From Actinophytocola sp036555685 (lineage in GTDB: Bacteria; Actinomycetota; Actinomycetes; Mycobacteriales; Pseudonocardiaceae), in the NCBI RefSeq assembly GCF_036555685.1, contig NZ_DATBKY010000299.1:17518-81517 (forward strand): DNA of 64,000 nt. The letters are read 5' to 3'. Positions within the stretch are counted from its first letter, which is position 1. The number at the start of each line of letters is the position of its first letter. Both the position numbers and the translations under genes were made by a program. The notes below the pieces were generated by a model, which worked only from the letters and a program-made list of their open reading frames with translations, was not told the DNA's origin and ran no database searches. Positions 1 through 8,043 of the stretch are shown here, piece by piece.

Positions 1-1
1 G

Positions 2-100
2 ACCTTCATCAGCGGGCCCTCGGCGACCAGCGACATCGAGCTTGATCGGGTCGAGGGCGTGCACGGTCCCCGAAACCTGGAAGTGCTTGTCGTCGGTTAG
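2..100 (+). CDS. C-terminal end of a LUD-domain (LutC/YkgG-like) protein, partial
   Basis: The open frame entering from the left edge ends at a TAG and encodes 32 residues. They include the segments FISGPSATSDIEL and GVHGPRNLEVLVV, which match the conserved C-terminal signature of LUD-domain proteins (lactate utilisation protein C type: S/T-D-I-E followed by GVHGP). Members of this family accompany iron-sulfur subunits that oxidise L-lactate to pyruvate in the cytoplasm. Only the last exposed loop and strand are visible, so the subfamily cannot be settled. The identification rests on family knowledge of a short motif. Confidence 0.7.
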   Translation, partial: TFISGPSATSDIELDRVEGVHGPRNLEVLVVG

Positions 101-149
101 TTAACATGTGCCCACTCGGCGTCGGGGCAGGGCGCACAGGGTGAGGGCG

Positions 150-1109
150 ATGACCGTTTCGTACTACTCCGGAGACGCTGGGCTGGCGGAGTCGACCGAG
201 CGCGTCTACCGGACGATCGTCGAGGGGGTTCGCGACCCGGACACGCTGGCCGACCGTCTCGGCGTCGACGTGACCGCGGCACTGGCGGAGCTGACCGAGC
301 TCGGCCTCGTGCAGGTCGAGGCCGGCGTGCTGGAACCGCTGCCGCCGCGGCTGCCGCTGCAGGCGCTCGCGGACCGCTACGTGCGCGCGGCCGCCGCGGC
401 GCGCGAGGCGTCGGAGGTGCTGGCCCAGCTGTGGGCGCGGCAGTCGTCGGCGCCGGACTACCTCGAGGTGCTCACCACGACGCCCCGCGTCATGGAGGAG
501 ACCACGCGCCTGCACGAGGAGTCGGAGAAGGAGGTCCTCGCGCTGTCGATCGGGCCGCGGGGCGACTCCGCGCCGCCGCCGAACCGGCAGCCCGGCGCGG
601 CCGAGGCGCTGCGCCGGGGGGTCGCGTACCGGGTGGTGTACGGCGCGCAGATCCTGCGCCAGGTCGAGGTGATGGCGCTGGTGCAGGAGTCGGTCGACGC
701 CGGCGAGTCCGCTCGGGTGTTCCCGAACGTGCCGTGCAACCTCCAGATCGCCGACGGCAAGCGGGCGGTGCTCACCGCGCCGATGCCCGGACCCGAGCGG
801 CTGCATGGCCTGATGTTCTTCGAGGGCGGCTTTCTCGAGTCGCTGATCGGGGTCTTCGAGACGTACTGGACCCTGGGCGTGCCGATCGCCGCCGACCACG
901 TCGGCGACGCCGGTCCGGCGGGCCCGAACGAGGACACCCGGCGGCTGCTGTCGATGCTCGGTGCGGGCCTGACCGACGCGTCGATCGCGCGCGAGCTCGG
1001 GGTGAGCGAGCGGACCGTCACGCGGCGGATCATGGCGCTGCAGGACGCGCTCGCCGCGCGCAGCCGGTTCCAGCTGGGAGTGCAGGCGGCCCGCCGCGGC
1101 TGGCTGTGA
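150..1109 (+). CDS. LuxR-type HTH transcriptional regulator (TrmB/LuxR-like, 319 aa)
   Basis: The C-terminus carries a LuxR-class helix-turn-helix, with GLTDASIARELGVSERTV as the recognisable core. The N-terminal ~70 residues look like a winged-helix sorting domain (DPDTLADRLGVDVTAALAELTELGLV). The middle ~170 residues resemble the effector region of the actinobacterial TrmB/LuxR-like regulators. No kinase-receiver or ATPase (MalT-type) domain is present. I chose the ATG preceded by AGGG, because the longer frame starts inside a low-complexity Arg-rich lead. It lies 49 bp after the LUD gene, so it could regulate or be co-transcribed with lactate utilisation genes; its target is unknown. Confidence 0.75.
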   Translation: MTVSYYSGDAGLAESTERVYRTIVEGVRDPDTLADRLGVDVTAALAELTELGLVQVEAGVLEPLPPRLPLQALADRYVRAAAAAREASEVLAQLWARQSSAPDYLEVLTTTPRVMEETTRLHEESEKEVLALSIGPRGDSAPPPNRQPGAAEALRRGVAYRVVYGAQILRQVEVMALVQESVDAGESARVFPNVPCNLQIADGKRAVLTAPMPGPERLHGLMFFEGGFLESLIGVFETYWTLGVPIAADHVGDAGPAGPNEDTRRLLSMLGAGLTDASIARELGVSERTVTRRIMALQDALAARSRFQLGVQAARRGWL

Positions 1110-1136
1110 CACCAGCCGCGACGGGACGTTGCCGCA

Positions 1137-2372
1137 TCAGGCGGCCGGGGCGTTCTTCGCGTCCGGCTTGACCAGGTTGGGCAGCTTTTTCTCGAACTTG
1201 TCGAACAGGGTGATCGACGGCAGGATCGGGAACGGCGGCTGGGCCTTGGCGGCCTGGTCCGCGCCCCAGATCGAGGCCTTCAGGCGCTGGTTCGGCGTGC
1301 CGTGGTGGCCGTTGCTGTCGAACTGGCAGTCGCCGACCTCGAAGAAGGCCTGCTCCGCCTTGTGCAGCGCGGCGCCCTTCATGCCGAGGCCACGCTTGTG
1401 CGCGATGAAGTACGTGCCGAACGAGTCCGCCATCAGCTCGGTGCGCCGGGTGGCCTCCGGGCCGGTCAGCGGGCTGTCGAAGAAGCCCTGCTCGTACTGG
1501 ACGTGGTGGCCCATCTCGTGCCCGATGACGCCCTTGGCGGCGTCGGTGCCCAGGCTCAGGGCGTCGAGCGCGTTGCCCAGACCTTCGCCCCAGACCATCT
1601 TGTCGGGCAGGCCGGCGAAGACCGGGTCGGTCTCGCCCTCGGCGGTGAACGCGAACGCGTTGAGCGTGAAGATCGGGTTGCGCCCGCCGTCCAGCTGCGG
1701 CGACTCGTTGAGCACGTCCTGGACGAGGGTCGCGGTCTCGTCGGCCTCGGCCTCGTCGACCCCGAAGAGCACACCGATGATGCGGGCGACGCGGGCGTGG
1801 TCGGTGAGCATGTCGTTCTGCATGGCGAGTGTCTGCACGTCGAACAGGTTGACGTCCCAGAACTTCTGCGAGCCCTTGACGGCCTGGTTGATCGGGGACT
1901 TGTAGCCGGTCGGCAGACCGTAGTCCTCGGTGTCCTTCGGCTTGCCGAAGATGATCGCGTCGTAGGTCGGGTAGTCGAGCACGCCCAGGATGATGAGGAT
2001 GAACAGGGTGCCGATGTCGACCTGGTCGATCAGCGAGTTGGCGTAGTTCGAGAACGCGGTGTCCTGGCACTCGTACTGCGTCGGGTCGATCACGCCGGCG
2101 ACGGCCCGCTCGGCGTCCGACTGCGGGACGCCGACCTTCGCCTGGAAGCGCGCGAGCCGGCTCTGCCAGTCGGCGGGGAGGTGCGCGGTGATCGCGTCGA
2201 GCCGGGCCTGGTCGGCGGCGTCGAGGCGATGGTTGGCGAGGTGCAGGGGCGCGACGAAGCCGTCGGCCGTGGAGAGTGGGGTGGTCGCCGGCGCCGCGGC
2301 GGCCTGCCCCGGCACCAAGGCGACGGTGAGCGCGGCCACGGCCGCGACCACTAGCGGGATTCTCGGTCTCAT
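1137..2372 (-). CDS. Secreted zinc metalloprotease, HExxH type (411 aa)
   Basis: A signal peptide is clear: MRPRIPLV, a hydrophobic run to about residue 20, then a PGQAAAA cleavage region. The mature protein contains HEMGHH at about residues 285-290, the HExxH zinc site with catalytic Glu286. A following TELMADSFGTYF segment could supply the third ligand, as in 'neutral zinc metallopeptidase' (YpfJ/M48-like) families. A hydrophobic stretch near residues 119-133 may be structural. It is expected to act outside the cell. The gene is convergent with the LuxR-type regulator, 27 bp away. Its upstream side faces the 15-bp repeat array, so its promoter lies in or next to that array. The substrate cannot be read from the sequence. 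Confidence 0.8.
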   Translation of the reverse strand: MRPRIPLVVAAVAALTVALVPGQAAAAPATTPLSTADGFVAPLHLANHRLDAADQARLDAITAHLPADWQSRLARFQAKVGVPQSDAERAVAGVIDPTQYECQDTAFSNYANSLIDQVDIGTLFILIILGVLDYPTYDAIIFGKPKDTEDYGLPTGYKSPINQAVKGSQKFWDVNLFDVQTLAMQNDMLTDHARVARIIGVLFGVDEAEADETATLVQDVLNESPQLDGGRNPIFTLNAFAFTAEGETDPVFAGLPDKMVWGEGLGNALDALSLGTDAAKGVIGHEMGHHVQYEQGFFDSPLTGPEATRRTELMADSFGTYFIAHKRGLGMKGAALHKAEQAFFEVGDCQFDSNGHHGTPNQRLKASIWGADQAAKAQPPFPILPSITLFDKFEKKLPNLVKPDAKNAPAA

Positions 2373-2531
2373 AACGTGCCCTTCGTCATACGGCGTGCTG
2401 ATACGGACGCCTGCCCGCCAAGTATTTGCGGTGATGGGAGAGGGGTGAAGCGGTCAAGGGTGGCCGAACTACGCCATGGCGGACATCCGACATCTCCTTT
2501 GTGGCCGCCCTTCGTGGCAGGCCCCGCCCAA

Positions 2532-3019
2532 GATCGTCTGGGCTCGACATGGTCTGCTCCGGAACGGTCCGCTCGTAGATCGTCTTGCCGGGGATGGTCT
2601 GTTTCGAATTGGTGGCGATGACGCGCTACGGATGGTCGGCCGCGGGACGGTCCGCTGTGGGATCGTCTGCCGGTAGACCGTCTGCCACGAGATCGTCTGT
2701 TTCGAGATCGCTTGTTTCGAGATCGTCTGCTTCCGGGTGAGTTGGTTCTAGACGATCCGCTTCTAGACGGTCTGCTTGGAGACGGTCTGCTTGGAGACGA
2801 TCTGCTTCTAGACGATCTGCTGAGAGATGATCGGCTTCGGGATCGGTCGCTCCGAGATGATCGGCTCTGCGGCCGGTCACTTCGGGCCGGTCACTTCGGG
2901 CCGGTCGGCTTCGGGATCAGCCGGTTCGGGATCAGTTTGATCTGGATTGTCTGCTTCGGGACTATCCCGTTGCGGATCGGTTGGTTCGGGATCGTCTGTC
3001 TTGGGATCACTCGGCGTGG
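2532..3019. repeat. Degenerate 15-bp tandem repeat array (~32 units)
   Basis: This 790-bp gap between two divergent genes is filled by a repeat with the consensus GATCGTCTGCTTCGG. From 2631 to 2885 the 15-bp period holds without any slip. One 1-bp loss occurs near 2886, then the period holds again to 3019. Units before 2631 are less regular (14-16 bp). Identical neighbours exist (2766-2780 and 2781-2795), while most units differ at 3-6 positions. A period of 15 keeps all six frames open in places: the minus strand gives pentapeptides such as EADRL, the plus strand DRLLR or FGIVC. No start, ribosome site or homologous protein supports a gene. It could be a decayed repeat protein, a regulatory array or a local duplication product. 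Confidence 0.8.
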
Positions 3020-3124
3020 AAGGGCGTGAGCCGACGGGTCGGGTGGATCAGCAGCGGAGACTGATCGGATCAATCGAGGGGCCGCGCACCTCGGGCTCTG
3101 GATTCTGGCGGTCCGATCAGGTAT

Positions 3125-3135
3125 ACATCGGATGT
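3125..3135. promoter_or_regulatory. Candidate FCD-regulator operator upstream of the fuconate dehydratase gene
   Basis: ACATCGGATGT is a perfect palindrome (centre G) about 30 bp before the start of the fuconate dehydratase gene, immediately after a TATA-rich stretch that could be the -10. A one-mismatch copy, ACCTCGGATGT, lies between the divergent FCD regulator and the mutarotase gene. FadR/FCD-type GntR proteins typically bind short inverted repeats of this shape. Assignment to the neighbouring regulator is inference. Confidence 0.55.
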
Positions 3136-3163
3136 CTGTTCCGGGGCTCGGGAAGGGGGACAC

Positions 3164-4459
3164 GTGGCGCGCATCGTCGGGCTCGAGGTGTTGGACATCC
3201 GCTTCCCCACCTCTCGGGAGCTAGACGGCTCCGACGCCATGAACCCCGACCCGGACTACTCCGCCGCCTACGTCGTCCTCCGCGCCGACGACGGGCCCGA
3301 CGGCTACGGGTTCGCCTTCACCATCGGCCGCGGCAACGACGTCCAGGCCGCCGCCATCCGGGCGCTGGCCGACCGAGTCGTCGGGCGTGCGACGCCAGAG
3401 ACGGCCGACGAGCTCGGCAGGCTCTCGCGGGACCTCGTCGGCGACTCGCAGCTGCGCTGGCTCGGGCCGGAGAAGGGCGTCGCCCACATGGCGATCGGCG
3501 CCGTGGTCAACGCGGCCTGGGATCTCGCCAGCCGGCGCGCCGGGCGTCCACTGTGGAGGTTTCTCGCGGGCATGACGCCGGAGGAGATAGTCGGGCTCGT
3601 GGACTTCCGGTACCTCACCGACGCGCTCACCGAGGACGACGCCCTCGCGATCCTCCGCGCGGCCGAGGCCGGCCGAGCCGACCGCGAGCAGCACCTGAGC
3701 AGAGCCGGCTACCGCGCCTACAGCACCAGCGCCGGCTGGCTCGGCTACTCCGACGAGAAACTCGTCCGCCTCGCCAAGCAGGCCGTCGCCGACGGGTTCG
3801 ACATGATCAAGCTCAAGGTCGGCGGCAACCTGGCCGACGACACGCGGCGCATGCGCCTCGCGCGCGAGGCGGTGGGCCCCGACATAAGGATCGCCGTCGA
3901 CGCGAACCAGCGGTGGGACGTCGGACCGGCCATCGAGTGGATGCGCGCCCTCGAGAAGTTCGATCCCTACTGGATCGAGGAGCCGACCTCGCCCGACGAC
4001 GTCCTCGGGCACAAGACCGTGGCCGACGCCATCGCGCCGATCAGGGTCGCAACCGGCGAGCACGTCCAGAACCGTGTCGTCTTCAAGCAGCTGCTCCAGG
4101 CGCGCGCGATACAGGTGCTGCAGCTGGACGCCGCACGCGTGGGCGGGGTCAACGAGAACATCGCGATCCTCCTGCTCGCGGCCAAGTTCGGCGTCCCCGT
4201 CTGCCCGCACGCCGGCGGCGTCGGCCTCTGCGAGCTCGTCCGGCACCTCTCGATGTTCGACTACGTCGCCGTGTCCGGCACCGACGAGGATCGCGCCATC
4301 GAGTGGGTCGACCACCTCCACGAGCACTTCACCGACCCCGCCGTGGTCCGCGGCGGCCGCTACCAGGCCCCCGACCAGCCGGGCTTCTCCGCCCGCATCC
4401 GTGATGAGAGCCTGGAGCGGTACGCCTACCCCGACGGTCCGGAGTGGAGGAACGCATGA
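3164..4459 (+). CDS. fucD: L-fuconate dehydratase (enolase superfamily, 431 aa)
   Basis: The enzyme removes water from L-fuconate to give 2-keto-3-deoxy-L-fuconate, the third step of oxidative L-fucose breakdown in the cytosol. Enolase-superfamily residues are all visible: general base in KLKVGG (Lys218), metal ligands in DANQRW (Asp246), EEPTSPDD (Glu272) and GEHVQNR (Glu299), and the His of CPHAGGVGL (His349). Motifs such as PDYSAAYVV, RWIGPEKGV-like RWLGPEKGV and the C-terminal YPDGPEW are typical of bacterial FucD and its animal homologue ENOSF1, rather than rhamnonate or mandelate enzymes. Start GTG follows AAGGGGG. Its stop overlaps the next start (ATGA), giving translational coupling. 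Confidence 0.92.
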   Translation: MARIVGLEVLDIRFPTSRELDGSDAMNPDPDYSAAYVVLRADDGPDGYGFAFTIGRGNDVQAAAIRALADRVVGRATPETADELGRLSRDLVGDSQLRWLGPEKGVAHMAIGAVVNAAWDLASRRAGRPLWRFLAGMTPEEIVGLVDFRYLTDALTEDDALAILRAAEAGRADREQHLSRAGYRAYSTSAGWLGYSDEKLVRLAKQAVADGFDMIKLKVGGNLADDTRRMRLAREAVGPDIRIAVDANQRWDVGPAIEWMRALEKFDPYWIEEPTSPDDVLGHKTVADAIAPIRVATGEHVQNRVVFKQLLQARAIQVLQLDAARVGGVNENIAILLLAAKFGVPVCPHAGGVGLCELVRHLSMFDYVAVSGTDEDRAIEWVDHLHEHFTDPAVVRGGRYQAPDQPGFSARIRDESLERYAYPDGPEWRNA

Positions 4460-5202
4460 CCGAATTCGACGGCCTGCGCGCGATCGTGACCGGCGGCGCG
4501 TCCGGCATCGGCCTCGCCACCGCCACCCTTCTCGCCGAGCGGGGAGCGACCGTGTCCGTGTTCGACCTCAAGCCCGACGTCCCCGCGCCCCTCACCGGCT
4601 ACCGCGCCGACGTGTCCGACGACAGCGAGGTCAGGAGCGCGGTCGAGAAGGCCGCGGCGGCGATGAGCGGCATCGACATCCTCGTCAACAACGCCGGCAT
4701 CGGCGCCCAGGGCGACGTCACCGCCAACGACGACGAGGAATGGCATCGCGTCCTCGACGTGAACGTCGTCGGCATGGCCCGGACGACCCGCGCCGCCCTG
4801 CCGTACCTGCGGGACTCGACGAGCGCGGCCGTCGTCAACACCTGCTCGATCGCCGCCTGGCAGGGCCTGCCGAACCGCGCGCTCTACTCCGCCAGCAAGG
4901 GCGCCGTCTTCGGCCTGACCCTCGCCATGGCCACCGACCACCTCGACGACGGCATCCGCGTCAACTGCGTCTGCCCCGGCACCGCGGACACGCCGTGGGT
5001 CGGCCGGCTCCTGCAGGCCGCCGACGATCCGGAGGCCGAACGCAGGGCGCTGGAAGGCCGCCAGCCCATGGGCCGCCTCGTCACCGCCGAGGAGGTCGCC
5101 CAGGCGATCGCCTACCTGGCGAGCCCCTCGTCCTCGTCGACCACCGGCACCGCGCTCGCGGTCGACGGCGGCATGTACGGCCTGCGCCCGCGCCCCAAGT
5201 AG
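4456..5202 (+). CDS. SDR dehydrogenase, probably 2-keto-3-deoxy-L-fuconate (or L-fucose) dehydrogenase (248 aa)
   Basis: This is a classical short-chain dehydrogenase: TGGASGIG nucleotide motif at about 12-19, NNAG near 78-81, catalytic Ser131 and YSASK (Tyr144, Lys148), with the C-terminal FLAS/DGG region as YLASPS and VDGGMYG. The acidic residue after strand 2 (VSVFDLKPD) favours NAD over NADP. Position directly after fucD, with an ATGA overlap, suggests oxidation of 2-keto-3-deoxy-L-fuconate. A separate aldo/keto reductase further on could be the L-fucose dehydrogenase. The alternative, that this SDR oxidises L-fucose itself, cannot be excluded from sequence. Confidence 0.8.
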   Translation: MTEFDGLRAIVTGGASGIGLATATLLAERGATVSVFDLKPDVPAPLTGYRADVSDDSEVRSAVEKAAAAMSGIDILVNNAGIGAQGDVTANDDEEWHRVLDVNVVGMARTTRAALPYLRDSTSAAVVNTCSIAAWQGLPNRALYSASKGAVFGLTLAMATDHLDDGIRVNCVCPGTADTPWVGRLLQAADDPEAERRALEGRQPMGRLVTAEEVAQAIAYLASPSSSSTTGTALAVDGGMYGLRPRPK

Positions 5203-5215
5203 GCACGCCGTGCGG

Positions 5216-5899
5216 TCACGAGGCGGACCCCAGCGTCTTGCGCAGCCACTGCTCGACCCCCGCCACGTGCACGGTCGCCCACGACCGCGCCAGCTCCGGC
5301 TCGTGCGCCGCGATCGCCTCGTAGATCGCCCGGTGCTGCTCGCGCGTCTTCGCGACCGCGCCCTCCTGGGTCAGCCCGCGCCAGATCCGCGCCCGGGTAG
5401 TCGGCCCGGACAGGCTGTCGATCAGCGAGCACAGCACCGAGTTGCCCGACCCGAGGGCGATCCGCCGGTGGAACTCCAGGTCGTTGGCCACCAGCGCCTC
5501 GACGGTCGGCGACTCGTCCAGTCCTTCGAGGAGCGTCGCGAGCTCCGCGATGTCCGCCTCGGTCATCCGCTGCGCCGCCAATGCCGTCGCCGCCGGTTCG
5601 AGGATCCGGCGCACCGCCAGGAACTCGAGCACCGTGTCGTCGCGGTGGAAGTCGACCACGAACGTCATCGCGTCCAGCAGCAGCTTCGGCTCCAGGCTGG
5701 TGACGTACGTGCCGTCGCCCTGCCGCACATCGAGCACCCTGATCAGGCACAACGCCTTCACGGCCTCGCGCAGCGAGCTGCGCGACAGTCCCAGCCGGGA
5801 CGCCAGGTCGGCCTCCTTCGGCAGCCGGTCGCCGGGCGCCAGCTCGCCGGAGATGATCATGCCCTTGATCTTGTCGATCGCTTCGTCGGTGACCGGCAT
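5216..5899 (-). CDS. FadR-type GntR regulator with FCD domain (227 aa)
   Basis: The N-terminal winged helix has the GntR pattern (I.SGELAPGDRLPKEADLASRLGLSRSSLREAVKAL) over about residues 10-60, with the wing ending in RQGDGTYV. The remaining ~150 residues form an all-helical FCD ligand domain with metal-ligand-like Asp and His in NDLEFHRRIALGSGN. It is encoded between the two halves of the fucose cluster on the opposite strand, so it most likely senses a fucose pathway acid. I took the ATG at 5899, which has AGGG at good distance; the in-frame TTG five codons earlier has none. Two copies of an ACATCGGATGT-like palindrome lie at the promoters it would control. Confidence 0.85.
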   Translation of the reverse strand: MPVTDEAIDKIKGMIISGELAPGDRLPKEADLASRLGLSRSSLREAVKALCLIRVLDVRQGDGTYVTSLEPKLLLDAMTFVVDFHRDDTVLEFLAVRRILEPAATALAAQRMTEADIAELATLLEGLDESPTVEALVANDLEFHRRIALGSGNSVLCSLIDSLSGPTTRARIWRGLTQEGAVAKTREQHRAIYEAIAAHEPELARSWATVHVAGVEQWLRKTLGSAS

Positions 5900-5919
5900 G
5901 GCACGACCCTTCAACGCAG

Positions 5920-5930
5920 ACCTCGGATGT
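5920..5930. promoter_or_regulatory. Second candidate FCD-regulator operator (divergent promoter)
   Basis: ACCTCGGATGT differs at one base from the perfect palindrome found upstream of fucD. It lies 20 bp before the regulator's own start and about 33 bp before the mutarotase start, where it could control both directions. It supports one regulon for both halves of the fucose cluster. Confidence 0.5.
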
Positions 5931-5963
5931 TTCTCCCGTCAGAGTGCCACGAATGGAGGCCCG

Positions 5964-6272
5964 ATGCGTGTTGCCCTGCACACCCGGCTCAAGCCGGGCA
6001 AGGAGACCGACTACGAGCGCGTCCATGCGGTGATCCCGGACGAGCTGGACATCGCACTGCGCGCGGCGGGCGTTTCGTCGTGGCGGATCTGGCGCGACGG
6101 GCTGGACCTGTTCCACGTCGTCGAGGTCGCCGACTACGCGGCCATGCGCCACGCGCTGCGCGACCACCCCGCCAACGTGCCGTGGCAGGCGAGGATGGCC
6201 GAGCTGCTCGACGTCGAGGACGACTACTCCGGTGACGACACCGGCCTCGAGCTCGTCTGGGAGCTGCCGTGA
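5964..6272 (+). CDS. L-rhamnose mutarotase-family protein, probable L-fucose mutarotase (102 aa)
   Basis: The protein has the size and fold signature of the RhaM/DUF718 family: MRVALHTRLKPGKETDYERVHAVIPDEL at the start, then WRIWRDGLDLFHVVE and a C-terminal WELP. These dimeric ferredoxin-like enzymes interconvert alpha and beta pyranose forms of 6-deoxysugars so that the dehydrogenase gets its preferred anomer. ATGGAGG precedes the ATG at good distance. It overlaps the next gene by GTGA. The fucose assignment rests on the neighbouring fuconate dehydratase; sequence alone would equally allow rhamnose. Confidence 0.8.
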   Translation: MRVALHTRLKPGKETDYERVHAVIPDELDIALRAAGVSSWRIWRDGLDLFHVVEVADYAAMRHALRDHPANVPWQARMAELLDVEDDYSGDDTGLELVWELP

Positions 6273-7222
6273 AGCTCGGCCTCGGCGGCGCGCAGCTCGG
6301 CAACCTATACCACGCGATGTCCGACGAGAACGCGCGCGCGATCGTCGACACCGCGTGGGACCGCGGCATCCGCTACTTCGACACCGCCCCGCACTACGGC
6401 CTCGGCCTGTCCGAACGCCGGCTCGGTGCCGCGCTCGCCGCCCGGCCACGGGACGAGTACGCGATCTCCACGAAGGTCGGCCGGCTGCTCGTCGACAACC
6501 CCGGCGGCGCGGGGGAGCGCGACACCGAGGGCTTCGACGTGCCGCGCACGATTGTGCGCAGGCGTGACTACAGCCGCGACGGCGTGCTTCGGTCGCTCGA
6601 GGCCAGCCTCGGGCGGCTCGGCCTGGACCGGGTCGACCTCGCGTTCGTGCACGACCCGGAGGACTACGTCGACGCGGCGCTCGCCGGCGCGCTGCCCGCG
6701 CTCGCCGAGCTGCGTGACCAGGGTGTGCTGCGCGGCATCGGGCTCGGCATGAACTTCGACGCCGTGCTCGCCGAGCTCGTCCGCCGCGCCGACGTGGACA
6801 CCGTGATGATCGCGGGCCGGTACACGCTGCTCGAGCAGCCGGCGCTCGACACCCTGCTGCCGCTGTGCGAGGAGCGTGGCGTGCGCGTGCTGGCCGCCGG
6901 GGTGTTCAACTCCGGCCTGCTCGCCACGCACCAGCCCGGCGACAAGTACAACTACGCGGACGCGCCCGCCGAGCTGGTGGCCCGCGCCCGGCGGATCGCG
7001 GCGGTCTGCGAGCGGCACGGCGTCGAGCTGCCGCACGCGGCGATCGCGCTACCCGCGGCGCACCCGGCCGTGGACGGCGTCGTGCTGGGGGCCGGCTCGC
7101 CGGGGCAGGTGAACGCGAACGTCGACCGCGCGGCGGTCCCGGTGCCGTCGGCGCTGTGGCCGGATCTCGTCGCCGAGGGCCTGCTGCGCGCGGACGCCCC
7201 GCTGCCGAAGGAGTTCGCATGA
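6269..7222 (+). CDS. Aldo/keto reductase, probable L-fucose (galactose-type) dehydrogenase (317 aa)
   Basis: A single-domain AKR barrel. The catalytic tetrad is visible: Asp in RYFDTAPHYG and Tyr in the same motif, Lys in ISTKVGR, and His in LAFVHDPED. The opening LGLGGAQLGNLY and the strand YFDTAPHYGLGLSERRLG match the AKR group that includes plant and bacterial L-fucose, L-galactose and D-threo-aldose 1-dehydrogenases. The proposed reaction is oxidation of L-fucose to its lactone with NAD(P). GTG start overlaps the mutarotase stop, and its own stop overlaps the lactonase ATG, so the three are translationally coupled. Confidence 0.85.
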   Translation: MKLGLGGAQLGNLYHAMSDENARAIVDTAWDRGIRYFDTAPHYGLGLSERRLGAALAARPRDEYAISTKVGRLLVDNPGGAGERDTEGFDVPRTIVRRRDYSRDGVLRSLEASLGRLGLDRVDLAFVHDPEDYVDAALAGALPALAELRDQGVLRGIGLGMNFDAVLAELVRRADVDTVMIAGRYTLLEQPALDTLLPLCEERGVRVLAAGVFNSGLLATHQPGDKYNYADAPAELVARARRIAAVCERHGVELPHAAIALPAAHPAVDGVVLGAGSPGQVNANVDRAAVPVPSALWPDLVAEGLLRADAPLPKEFA

Positions 7223-8043
7223 TCGACGCGCACCACCACCTCTGGGACCCGGGCCGGCGGGAGTACCCGTGGCTGGCCGGCGCGGCGCTGGACCCGATCC
7301 GCCATCCGTACACAGTGGACGACCTGCGCCAGGTGTCCGGCGCGGACGCCACCGTGCTCGTCCAGACCGTGTCCTCGGCGGCGGAGACGGACGAGTTCCT
7401 GGCGACGGCCGCGGCGAGCGGCGGGTTCGTCGTGGGCGTCGTCGGCTGGGTGGACCTGACCGCGCCGGACGTCGCCGACCGGCTGGCCGCGCTCCCGCAC
7501 CGCGACCTGCTCGCCGGCATCCGCCACCAGGTCGAGAACGAGCCGGACCCGGACTGGCTCCTGCGCCCGGACGTCCTGCGCGGCCTGCGGGCGGTGGCCG
7601 CCGCCGACCTCAGCTACGACTTGCTCGTCAGCCCGGCCCAGTACGCGTCGGCCGCCGAAGTCGCGGACCGGTTGCCCGACGCGCGCCTGGTCCTCGACCA
7701 CGCGGGCAAGCCGCCGATCGCGTCCGGCGCGCTCATCGCGTGGGCCACCGCGATCGGCGCGATCGCCCGGCGCCCCAACGTGTTCTGCAAGCTGTCCGGC
7801 CTGGTCACCGAGGCGGACTGGACGTCGTGGCAGGTCGGCGACCTGGCCCCGTACGCCGAGCACGTGCTGGAGGTGTTCGGCCCGGACCGCGTCCTGTTCG
7901 GCTCCGACTGGCCGGTGTGCGAGCTGGCCGCCACCTACGCACAGGTCACCGAGACCGCCCGCGCCCTGACCGAGGCCCTGTCCGGCGCCGAGCGGCGGGA
8001 GGTCTTCGAGGGCACCGCGCGGCGCGCGTACCGGTTGTCCTAG
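7219..8043 (+). CDS. Amidohydrolase-2 family lactonase, probable L-fuconolactonase (274 aa)
   Basis: The protein opens with MIDAHHHLWDP, the metal-binding HxH of amidohydrolase family 2. It has further signature segments GIRHQVENEPDPDWL, LDHAGKPPI and the C-terminal FGSDWPVCE whose Asp is the catalytic base. This is the usual architecture of L-fucono- and L-rhamnono-lactonases, which open the sugar lactone made by the dehydrogenase. It completes the chain sugar-lactone-acid-dehydratase in this cluster. The last four bases overlap the convergent gene's stop. Confidence 0.88.
   Translation: MIDAHHHLWDPGRREYPWLAGAALDPIRHPYTVDDLRQVSGADATVLVQTVSSAAETDEFLATAAASGGFVVGVVGWVDLTAPDVADRLAALPHRDLLAGIRHQVENEPDPDWLLRPDVLRGLRAVAAADLSYDLLVSPAQYASAAEVADRLPDARLVLDHAGKPPIASGALIAWATAIGAIARRPNVFCKLSGLVTEADWTSWQVGDLAPYAEHVLEVFGPDRVLFGSDWPVCELAATYAQVTETARALTEALSGAERREVFEGTARRAYRLS

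Noticed and set aside
2626..2880. A pentapeptide-repeat protein (EADRL units) within the 15-bp array
   Set aside because: The unit order does not fit the A(D/N)LxX pentapeptide family, there is no ribosome site, and all frames are similarly open because the repeat length is a multiple of three.
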